64,000 nucleotides of DNA, taken from contig CALNVZ010002100.1 of assembly GCA_940671915.1 (NCBI GenBank), positions 9,069,490 to 9,133,489 of the forward strand. Reading direction: 5' to 3'. Origin of the DNA: Paracentrotus lividus (lineage: Eukaryota > Echinodermata > Echinoidea > Camarodonta > Echinidae). Of this stretch, positions 54,395 through 64,000 are shown in pieces (the first letter of the stretch is position 1; every line of letters begins with the position of its first letter). The notes under the pieces were generated by a model. It had not been told where the DNA came from, did no database searches, and was given only the letters and a program-made list of their open reading frames with translations. Position numbers and translations under genes: made by a program.

Positions 54395-55664
54395 TATAAC
54401 CTAAGACTATAGGTCAATTGCACCTCTGAGTGTACTACTGAGGACATCATATCATATTCATCCAGGGTGGTGCCAGCAATTAATCAAATTATCAAAGAAA
54501 TTAAAACCCTGTTAGTGTGAGTCACTGTTGAATGTTTAGAGCTGCAGCGTGCTGAGTTCAAAGTCTATACTGGCGGGTGGTCACCCCTATATGTCTGGGG
54601 TCTATTTCCCTTCTTGTCTGGCTGACGGGGTTTATAGGGTTTGCTATAGCATCTGGTGGGTGTGTTCCAAGCACCATTTTCCTTTCATTACTTTACTCAA
54701 TATTCTTGAGTCAATATTTTAGTCCAGATTCCTTGTTTACCATGTAAACTTTCCCAAGTATTGTAGGTGGGGTAAGAGTCTTATAATTTTATAGCCTTGT
54801 ATCGATCAGTCTTCATATCAGTCTTCAAATTTATTCAGCACTTGAAAAGAGGGATTTTTGAAGCGTGATTGATTATAAGCAGGTTATTACAGAAATTAAA
54901 TCTTAACCTTGAAATTATTTCTATTTGTCTGTTTCATTTTTATAGAGTCACTAAATCAATTGCATGATTGAAAGTCAGTAGGAACCTAGGAGCTTCTCTT
55001 TGACACTTTGACAGCCATTTAATTACAATAAAATGCTTGAAAATCCCAGCTTTTCTCATATGCAATGCTGTCTTGAAGTTTAATCTGACTGTCACATCAT
55101 GAGTGAATAACTTTAAATTGGCAATATCACCTTGGTAAAATTTTACAATTTGATCAAAGCAGGAGATGACACTTTTTCAGTTAATACCAATTACATTGTA
55201 AGCCCTATATTTATATGGGGGAAATAAGTTTTTCTTTGTTTCCAAGCTAAATGTAATCATGTTTTTGATACTCAATTTGAATTATTACTACCTTATATTT
55301 TGGAGAAACATTTTTGTCCGTGTGTCCTCTTCTTGTACATAGAATTATGTGAAACATCACTCTAAGAATATTCATATCAAATTTAAATCAATAAACTTGG
55401 CTTCTTCAAGGTCCTTCTCCTGAGGCATTTTTGTGTCATTTAGATTTGAAAACAAATGTATTCATCAAGTAATGTTGAAAAGTGGTTGGGGGAATGGAAT
55501 TGTGTAAATTACTTAAATAATCAATTGCAATGAATGTGAAGTGAAGAATTCAATGAATTTTATCAAGATGACTGCCTCAAGAGGATTCTAATTCTGTAGA
55601 CCTATGTCTCCAGATTAAACTGATACAAAAACATTATTGAAGTTTCTATAATGGCATCCATATC
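54395..55664. other. Intronic DNA, no feature recognised
   Basis: Nothing recognised. Confidence 0.4.
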
Positions 55665-55812
55665 AGGACAACCACCTCATGGACAATTACCCCCGCCCCT
55701 CAGACAATTACCCCCGCCCCCTCAGACAATTACCCCCAGAAATAGGATTAGGGTTAGGTAAAGAGTTAGGGGTAGATTTTTGACAGGGAAGTTGAACAGG
55801 AGTAGTTGTCTG
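55665..55812. repeat. MITE, 'ggacaactaccccc' family, copy 3
   Basis: The left side holds three tandem 'gacaattacccccgcccc' units (55681-55738); the right end is 'gtagttgtct'. 'ataggattagggttagg' matches copy 1. Confidence 0.75.
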
Positions 55813-58800
55813 AGAACCAATGGCAGCAATCTGCACTGTAGCGAAGATGAGAAATGATTGGATGACTGCATTTGATGTAACTTGATGAAGATGAGTTGTA
55901 CAGTCTGGTGGAGATAATGATCTTTACATACATGTTTCTAGTTTTAATTGTTGTCTGGTGAGACTAGTAGCCAGGACATCCAAATCAATTTGTAGCAGCT
56001 CTATAATTACTTGCTATCTGATTCAGAACGTGCCCGCCTGTTCACCATATGTCTCCCTCTCTCCATTGTCTGTCTATGAACTTCTCAAAAAAAGAAATGA
56101 GGGTGAAATATAATCACCTCTTAGTGGTGTTAGAATCAATTTTTCAGTTGTAATCACAATCCATTTGTAACATTGATCTGTTATTAGAATAATAGGGGAG
56201 TATGGTCATAAAACTAAAATGGTGTCTGATATGAGATGGTTTTCCCATCTGCATTATGGAGCAAAAGGTGTCTGGGATAATCAGGAAAACCTGAATAATT
56301 CTATTTTAGAAACCTAATAACCTTGATTGATATGAGGTTCATAAATAAATTTTTTTGAAGATGATGAAAGAAAACAAATAATAACTTTCTCTACAAAGGG
56401 TAATTGGTATAAGTTTTCATTTATTCTTTTAACTTTTCTTCAAACTGATTCTGTACTTAACAAAGTATTGCATCAAGGGAAACCAAAGAGAAATGCATGT
56501 CTCTTTTGAACAAATATTAATCTCTTCCTACTTATATGATAGATACTTTTTCAAACGATGAAAAACGTAATTAAAAAAAAAACACTTTCTTTTTATCTGA
56601 AATTTAAGAGTACAATGTCTTCAACATTAATTATTGACACTGTATATTATTGCATAGAAATCTGAACTTGATGTAGAGCCCGTGGTTCCTCTCTAGTATA
56701 ATTGAATTCTCGCCTGGCTATATTTATGTAGACTGAAGACACACAGGGTTATGAATTCATCTAAGGAACATCAAAGAGACAGGCCGTCTTGAGGAAGCCC
56801 AAGTTTAGCCAAAGGGCATGTCTTCTGTTGCTTCATCAAAGAGGATTCATTTGACTTGCCTAAGCCCTTGGTATATTTTATGAAAAGCATATATACGTGT
56901 ACAGGGATTTACTATGTTGTGATATTTCTTTTTGAAATGGAAATAGGTTTTCAAAGATTAACAAGGTTCTGAAATTCAAGAACCATTGACATTGATCTGT
57001 TGAGATGCCTTGTATATTTTCTAATAGGGTTTGCCATACTTCTGAACCCATCAATTACGTATTGTTGCTTTTTTTTCTTTCTTTTTTTTGTGTACATCAT
57101 CACAAACAGACATCATATTGTATTCTTCAGCTGATAGGTGCCTACATCATCCTATCCATAACATTTAATTATCTAAGTTTTATTTTATCTGAGGAAGAAA
57201 AAAGTACTTCCCAATGGCACATAATGACCCCTTTTACCATATTAATGAATGCAAACTGTGCCCAACAAAACCAAGTATGGAATCAAAACTGGTTATGAAA
57301 GAAAACGCATAAACATTCCTTCAGCTTTAGCGCTACAGTACCCAAAATATAATTTCAGTTTCACTTCTTCTGACACAGTCTCTATCGAGTTCTTGCCTGC
57401 TGGGCATATTAGTCACCAAGCTAGCTCTGTCAATTCCTGCTTTAGATTTGAAGCCCTTTCTGTCAGCAGAAGGAGAGAAAGCAATTTTGTTGATGCGCAT
57501 GTGGTGTTGTGGACTCTCTTAAGATGTACTTTCTTCTGCAACGTCTTTCAATTTCTGTCCAATACCACACCACCATTCTAAACATAGCCCATGGCATGGA
57601 CTGACTCATCTTTATATTCTATTTTATATTAACATCATACCCCTATGATTTATACTTCATCACTGAATTCACTGCCTGAAATTATCCAAATAAATAGGAA
57701 TGATTGTGTTGATATATTGATTTAGGAGCTTTTTGAATAACATTCAAGAATTAGTGTTTAAATGACCCTTGGGTCTGTATGACGAAGCAATCAGTGACAA
57801 CTGATTATTGCAACTACTTGTTGAGAATCATGTCGATGGCAGAATAATCCCATAGTTTGTGTATGAATTTTGTAAATAAATGAGTTCAGACTGGTTTATT
57901 AATAGAAATTTAACAAATTATTCCAAATGTGTATCTTCAATGACTCACATCTGACTGTATTGTATTGAATACAATAGTTTTTTAGTTGACTTCAAATTAG
58001 TCCAATTTACTTTAAATTTAGGTATTACATTTCAACTACTAAGCCATACTATTAGTTGACTCCAGAATATGGAGTTTAATGAGACATTTAAGATGTCTTT
58101 GTCATTTAAGATGTCTTTGTAAAGACAAGTAATATTTCTTAGGTTTGCTTTTCAGGATTATAATTATCTCTGATGCATCATAGGTTTGAGAGTCTTTAAA
58201 TCTTCCTCAATTTGCCCCAATCCTGAGGTCTAGTACTTAACTCCAAACATCAAGATGACATCACAGGTGTTCTACATAGGTGTATCATCTTGATCTCCTT
58301 CAACCTCCTTGTCTAATTAAAGAGCTCTCCGATGTATGAAATGAGAATTGGTGGACTCAAGCCTCTGGGTGAGGCTTCTTATCAGAGTCACCCAACACTC
58401 CTCCCGTCAGCATTTTATTCATTCCAACCAATCACTGCCCTCGATCCACGTGTGGCATCGTGCTAGGACTCCCAATCTCGCTCAGCTCGGATGACGTTGC
58501 GGAAGTTTAGCGGTCCCGTCGTGAATGGGGCGTGAGTTTGTCCTGAACACATCAAGTGTCATTCATTTGCATATTCACTAGATTAGATGAGGGGCCGGTT
58601 TGTGAGATTGAATGTCAATGGGGTTACCTTCCAAGTTAAGTGTGCTATCTCCTTTCACAACCGTTGACCTACATACATTTTTGATATTCACTGTCTCTTA
58701 ATATTCTATCAATTATTCATTGAGGAAGCCATGCATTTTGTGAATGACAACAAGGAGATGATATGAGAGAAATTGTGCCAGATTGCTGGAGGAAAAAGAT

Positions 58801-59289
58801 GTCTTATTCCTATTTAAATCAACCTTTTGAAGTCTTTACATTCTATGGTTATAAGGAAGCTTCCTCTGCCTGTTCTTGTTTTGGTCTTGCAAGATTCATT
58901 GCTCAGTTTTATGCATTTTAGAGGCAAATTGGATATTTTTTAAAGATTCTCATGGTCTGCACTTTAATTGTTTGGTCTAATTTTATTAAATAAGAAAATG
59001 TGTCTCACACTTCTGAATTTCAGGTTTCATTGTTGTTGTCTTTTTTTCTTTTTATTCGTTTGTACTGCTGTTTCAACTATCTGTCTCATGCTATATATAC
59101 TTGACATTGGGAAGTATCCTATTTTGATTAGTGCTTGAACCTTGCAAGCTGTGTTTGTCAAATCAAAGGTTTTGCCAAGTATTTTCTCGATAAGAAGAGG
59201 CACATCTCTGCTGCATCGATCACCACTGGCTCCCTGATGTGCAGATGCCGTAACTTGAACTCTGTTTCATTCAATCTCATTAGCACAGT
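55813..59289. other. Intronic DNA, no feature recognised
   Basis: AT-rich; a 20 bp direct repeat 'catttaagatgtctttgt' occurs twice at 58084-58121. No exon recognised. Confidence 0.45.
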
Positions 59290-60488
59290 AGGCGCTGCTG
59301 CACTAGCTCAAGCAATTTTAAATAGCACCCTATTTGTGATCTGATGAACTAGCCCGATCGAAGCTGATCTGGCTTTGCGGTCAAATAGCCTGCTAATTTG
59401 GCTAAAATCTAAGCCCGAGTCCCCATAGGAAAATTTTGGGCCTCCCGCATACTCCTGCCGCATACTTGTCAAAGGTCTGCGGCAGACCTGCCGCAGGTTT
59501 TCACATGCAAATTAGATCATTTCGCAGACCTGCCGCATACGCTTTTAGTCCGATGAAAAGTCTGTGGCAGATCTGCGGTATACCCTTTATCATGAATATT
59601 CATATGTTACTTCCGTGTCGCAGACATGCTTCTGTCAGCATGAGCATGATGAAAAGTTTGTGACAGGTCTGCGGCATACCATTTATCATTCTGCGGCAGT
59701 ATATTATTTTCCCCCTTTACACCCCCACTCCCCCATTCCCGCCACACTTTATCGTCTTCGTTTAAAATAATTTAAAATGGCTTCTAGTCGAAAATGACAT
59801 TTTAAGCCAACAGAAAATTACATTGGGTTTTGTTTATTCTTTGTGTACAATTTCATAGAAGATATCGATCATATCAATAATCATGCCATTGGTTGGACAT
59901 GAAGATTGTTACATTTGGTTAGAGGTTAGGGTAAGCGTATGTTGGGTTGTACTGAAAAGTGCAGGTGTGAGGTGCATATAATTAATTTTATTATTTTTAA
60001 GTATGACACACTTTATCACAGAACGCTCCCTGCTTATATACACCACCTAAATCTAAAACATTTTAGTCACAGTTAGTAAAAAGTAACACCTATACTGATT
60101 TCTTTCTTATTTAAATTATTTAAATTTTTTATTTGCATAATCCCATACATTCAGAAGCTTCTGCTAGTACAATTATAGACAGGTGAAAAAACATTTAAAG
60201 CTGACAGAATGATAAAGATTCATCTTTTTCTTGCAGCATACTAGTATGCCGGAAAACAGTCTGCCGCAGACTATTTCTGCGGCATACCAGTATGCTGGGA
60301 GTCTGCCGGAAACTCTCTTTCTGCAGCATACTCCTGCATACTCTTTGCCGTATACTTTTAGTATGCAGCAGGTCTCGAAACTTTGAAATAGCTTGAGCTA
60401 GTGCAGGACCAGTTTCTTTTTTCAGGTTTTTTCCCTGATCCACCAATTAGCGCGCTATTTTTTAGCTCGAGCTAGTGCAGCAGCGCCT
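59290..60488. mobile_element. MITE, 'actagctcgagct' family, enlarged copy with a nested element
   Basis: Ends 'aggcgctgctgcactagctc' and 'gagctagtgcagcagcgcct' form the best-preserved terminal inverted repeat of the family. Inside, about 59440-60365 is a foreign block bordered on both sides by clusters of ctgcggcag, tgccgcatac and gtatgc words, suggesting a second inverted-repeat element inserted in the first. Confidence 0.8.
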
Positions 60489-61646
60489 AGTGTCTGCTCA
60501 ACTCTTCTCACCCTCTCTACATACCTCTTTAGAATAACACGGCTGACAGTCGGGTATTAGTCCAAATCCGTCTTTGCTTTCACCTATGGACATGTGAGTG
60601 GCATGGGGGAACGGTAGTAGGAAAAGTCATTTGCGTAATTTGGTTGCGGCTTTTGTATTCATTGTATTTGTAAAACTTAGAAAGTAATAGTTGGAAATAT
60701 GTTGATGCCTATTCCCACGCTGTTTCTTTGTAAATCTATATCGTTTCTCATGTTACACCTTTGCTCTTTTGTTTTGTTACTATCTCATGCAAAGTTAACA
60801 CAAGTTCTGTATTTCTTTACTTCTCTGTCTGTACACATACACCGATTATATTTGGATGATGTCATTCGGCTTGAGGTTTACAGTTTATTCATACATATGC
60901 AACAAAGAACTTTTGTCACTGCAAATTCACACAACAGGTGACACAATTTGACAAGGAACATCTTAGTAGTGCTGCTTTAGGGCTTACTCACAAAATTACA
61001 AAAAAGCAATTTTCCAACATTTGCTGTAAGCTTAAATTGCCTTAAATGAAAATGCCAGCATCTCTATAAAAGCAATTACACTTGTTAATGCAACTATAAA
61101 TTCAACTATATACACAAATAATGTCAGTAGAATTTGTTTGTGAAAGCCATACAAAAATTCCCATTGAAAAAGAATACTTGCCACTTCAATAACTTCAATA
61201 GAGAACTGGTATATAGTGATCTGCAATACTAACGTGGGTGTCCCTTTGCCGCTGAGTACTATGTTGTATATAACATCACAGTATGTTGGTAGCAGACCAC
61301 TTGCATGATGTTTATAATGTATAATTAAGGTTGAACAGTTGACTATAATTACATTTGTTGATGTTCTGCTGTAACATCCTTCATTCAGGGATGACTGGGG
61401 TTACCAGGCACCAGTATCTCATTTGTCATTTGGTCTCCGCTCAAGAGGCACTTGTGGCAGCGAAGAAGGAATATTTAATTTCTGATACACGCTCTTACCC
61501 TTACATGTTTGTCGTATTTACTCAATCTACCTCTGCTGGCTGTGTAAGAATTAATTTTCAAATCTTATATTATTGTATCGTAGTAATTTTGTCTTTTTTG
61601 TCAACACACCTAATGTACATTTCTCATTTTACCCTTGTTCTTTCAG
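60489..61646. other. Intronic DNA before the last exon
   Basis: AT-rich, ending in the pyrimidine tract and 'ctttcag' acceptor of the next exon. Confidence 0.5.
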
Positions 61647-63113
61647 GACTCAAATTGCCGTGACAACAGACTAGAAGAGAATGAGGATGGTTGCTTAAGA
61701 GAAGGTTATATCCCGGCAAGTCAACAGAGGGAGCCCCATGTACCTCTTCCACCAATCAGATGGGATAGTCACACTCTGACTCTAGACCTCACTAGAACAC
61801 CAGGACTTGGTTCTCTTTCTCTTAGAAACGGAGACATCGTCAGTCATCTATCATCATCATCTTGTGAGAGAAGAAGAAGGAGGAGTAATAGAAGACGCAG
61901 GTCACCTGGGGACGGTCGTTCAGGAGATAGCGATCAATCGGGAAGGAGGCGTAACAGGGTGAGGGGCACCTGCCAGACTCTACCTCTCCCCAGTCGGACA
62001 GCAATGGGCATGCAAGCCCCTTATAGGACTAGTGCTTGTCTGGACGATAGACGAGGTATGATTGAAGAACGTATTGTTACTGGGGCTAGCTGTGAAGCAA
62101 TTTTACCAGATACAGTTGAAAATATGTGGGCTCGAATCGAGAATAGGAGTAGTAGTGCTCGATCAGTTGGAAATCATACTAATGGAATTGTGAATGGAAA
62201 TGATGCGAGCATCATGGATAGACAATATGACAGACCTGATGAAAACAATGCATTAGATAATGGTAATGATAGGATAAAGGAGAGTCAGCCAGTAAGCAGT
62301 AGCTCCACTAGTCCTATCCAAAACAATTCTCCACCTAGTGAGCGAAGTCCTTCAGGTAGTAGTGAGAGACTGACAGGAGGAACGGCTAGCAGTAGCAGTC
62401 GTAACACACGCACATCCTCCAGCACACAACGACGTCAACGCAGACGTAGGTCCTCAGATCGTCGTATGAGGACCTCATCAAGCAACTATAGCACGTCTTC
62501 CACCGACCATAGCTCCAAGAGCAATGGAGGAATCAGACAAACTGCAAGAGCAAGACAACAGCAACTCTTTAGCACAAGTTCATCAAGTGACAGTGATGAT
62601 AATACTCCACAACGTCCTCCTCGCAGATTGATAGCACGCATGGGAAATGGAGGCGTAACACATGAGGTTGATAAACAGGGTCAAAGTGGACAGGCAAATG
62701 GAGCAAGTCGGTCAAGGAGACACACCCGAGGGTCTAGAAACAGACAGAGACCAGTCAGTGCTCAACCCACTGTAGGTAGGCAGTCTATTCCTCAATCACA
62801 GACCGGCTCCAATACCAACCCAAATGCTAAACCAGGTACGTGTCATGAAAGACTTACTACAACTCATGGGTTGAGTCCATCCAGTATTCAGTTCAATCAA
62901 CATGGAAGGGTCAAGCAAAAGAGACCCGATTCCTTGGATCTCAAGCTCATTTGGAGCTCACATAGAGGTTACATCGGCCATCAAAATTCCTTATCAACCA
63001 GTTCTTCCGCAGATTCCTATGATCCTTGGATACCCAGGGACGGTGTAACCATCACAGCAAACAATGAAAAGTTAACTGTTAATTTGGCTACTTGTGAAAC
63101 AAACGCACTCTAA
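61647..63113 (+). CDS. Terminal coding exon, Ser/Arg-rich C-terminal region of the host protein
   Basis: The open frame from the acceptor (ttctttcag|GAC, phase 0) gives 488 residues and a TAA. It is low in hydrophobic residues, with no membrane segment and no known domain. It contains basic clusters (ERRRRRSNRRRRSPG near residue 74 and QRRQRRRRSSDRRMR near 267), long Ser/Thr stretches with acidic ends (STSSSSDSDDN, SLSTSSSADSYD) that are casein-kinase-like sites, and a conserved-looking C-terminal segment (about 425-488) with RPDSLDLKLIW, SADSYDPWIPRDG and LTVNLATC. This looks like a long disordered cytoplasmic tail with a short functional end. In-frame joining to the PPxY exon at 1610-1927 is inferred from strand and phase. 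The frame could be entered from an unseen nearer exon. Confidence 0.75.
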   Translation, partial: DSNCRDNRLEENEDGCLREGYIPASQQREPHVPLPPIRWDSHTLTLDLTRTPGLGSLSLRNGDIVSHLSSSSCERRRRRSNRRRRSPGDGRSGDSDQSGRRRNRVRGTCQTLPLPSRTAMGMQAPYRTSACLDDRRGMIEERIVTGASCEAILPDTVENMWARIENRSSSARSVGNHTNGIVNGNDASIMDRQYDRPDENNALDNGNDRIKESQPVSSSSTSPIQNNSPPSERSPSGSSERLTGGTASSSSRNTRTSSSTQRRQRRRRSSDRRMRTSSSNYSTSSTDHSSKSNGGIRQTARARQQQLFSTSSSSDSDDNTPQRPPRRLIARMGNGGVTHEVDKQGQSGQANGASRSRRHTRGSRNRQRPVSAQPTVGRQSIPQSQTGSNTNPNAKPGTCHERLTTTHGLSPSSIQFNQHGRVKQKRPDSLDLKLIWSSHRGYIGHQNSLSTSSSADSYDPWIPRDGVTITANNEKLTVNLATCETNAL

Positions 63114-64000
63114 AGTGCCTCAGCCGCGCCCCATGTGTTAAAAGAAACAACTTCATCTCATAGGCAGACGCAAGAACCATCCAGGAACAACCTTCCAGTA
63201 TCCCTCCAGTTACCGGACATTAACCCCACAAGTCAGGATCAATCCTACTTGCACGGCAATGGACTCATGGCTGATCTTCCACATAAGCAATATTGAGAGG
63301 GAGCATGTAAACGCCTGAAAAAGACATTGACACCACCGAGTGTTGTAACGTGACAGAAAACGCATCAGCGAAGACCGTCTAAATCTATGGTTGAATTCAA
63401 AAAGGATACCAGCCTCCTTGTTTCTGTAGATCCTGAGCCATGCTGAGGGTCTCTCACCCGCTGTCAAAACAGTTCTTCAAGATATCCACAGTGTGATTGA
63501 GAAATGATGAACAGGTATCTGAGTGACTGTGGCAGAGCGCGTCTGCATCCTGGATAAGTTTGCCAACAAGTGTACGAACCAAAGGAAGTCTTTGCAGAAT
63601 GGCATTGTGCGCTTCAAGGAAATAAGAGCAGGACAATAGGCAACGCACCGTTTCAAAGTCTGAGCAGATGAAGTTCCGCCATAGCTGCCCTGATGCTGAT
63701 GATATGCAGAGACAAGCAGAAAAAATGCTCAATGTTGTCACGAGCGGACCTTTGTGAAAAGCTTAAGAAGATCTCGTGAAACAATTTTGGTGAGAAACGG
63801 GCAAATCGCTTTCATGAATGAACTTTTTTTGACATATCCAACAAGCTAGGATTCTTCCATCTTATCAAAGACGATCATGCTTCCTCATCATTGGCAATCA
63901 TATATTGTTGGAAGAATGCAGATTTATTGTTCATTTTACATTCTTTTGAAAAGATAAGAGTCTTTTCTTTTTTTTGCCCCCAAAAACAAAAACAAAGCTG
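63114..64000 (+). other. Probable 3' untranslated region
   Basis: Follows the TAA; less AT-rich than the intron, as expected for exon sequence. No AATAAA is seen before the window end, so the polyadenylation site is probably beyond it. Confidence 0.5.

Larger units (their letters stand above)
1928..61646 (+). other. Giant phase-0 intron (inferred)
   Basis: The donor GTAACT at 1928 and the acceptor 'ttgttctttcag' ending at 61646 define an intron of about 59.7 kb if the two flanking exons are consecutive. I saw no convincing intervening exon, but short ones could be missed. The interval is AT-rich and filled with transposon debris, and it hosts the whole LTR retrotransposon in antisense orientation to the gene. 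Confidence 0.5.

Noticed and set aside
53474-55812. CRISPR array or phage-type system from repeated units
   Set aside because: The repeats are inverted-end transposons in AT-rich animal DNA; no regular spacers or cas genes.
63210-63741. Two minus-strand frames (85 and 95 codons) after the host stop
   Set aside because: They overlap each other in different frames and lie in a probable 3' UTR; no motif. Plus-strand reading has protein-like stretches but many stops.

Overview
The window is animal nuclear DNA, strongly AT-rich, intronic and crowded with small inverted-repeat elements. The mix of repeats (a tRNA-derived SINE ending in an ATT tail, many short foldback/MITE families, and an NRF-1-type site in an LTR) fits a marine invertebrate. 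I favour an echinoderm such as a sea urchin, but that is inference from repeat style, not proof.

Host gene: two plus-strand exons with good splice signals and matching phase 0 lie at the two ends (1610-1927 and 61647-63113). They can be read as the penultimate and last coding exons of one gene for a PPxY-motif protein with a long Ser/Arg-rich tail, separated by an intron of about 59.7 kb. Everything between them is intron fill: a tRNA-type SINE, a non-LTR retrotransposon scrap, a 16-base assembly gap (29927-29942), a 0.6 kb purine tract, and at least ten inverted-repeat/MITE families, several with two to four copies. Two of these are near-perfect palindromes of about 1 kb (31752-32772 and 53474-54394).

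Main find: 35581-48232 (minus strand) is a complete, very young Ty3/gypsy-type LTR retrotransposon of about 12.65 kb. Its LTRs look identical over 242 bp and it is flanked by a TAGTA duplication. It encodes (1) Gag with an N-terminal helix-hairpin-helix-like motif, a capsid region and a CCHC knuckle; (2) Pol with a long disordered N-terminus, then protease, RT, RNase H, integrase and a C-terminal PHD finger; and (3) a 921-residue third ORF, in the position where env normally lies, carrying a C2H2-like finger and a full TatD-type metal-dependent nuclease domain with every expected metal ligand. A textbook 3' splice site abuts the ORF3 start and a GTAAGT donor sits in the leader, so ORF3 is probably made from a spliced subgenomic RNA. 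An 18-nt exact copy of the polypurine tract inside pol suggests a central PPT. Two single-base changes hit key residues (the last RNase H Asp is Gly; the first PHD Cys is Arg), so this copy may be compromised despite its youth. A cluster of diverged leader repeats with a TTAAAGGG core recalls, by position only, the insulator array of Drosophila gypsy.

I found no rRNA, canonical tRNA gene, CRISPR array or bacterial-type operon.
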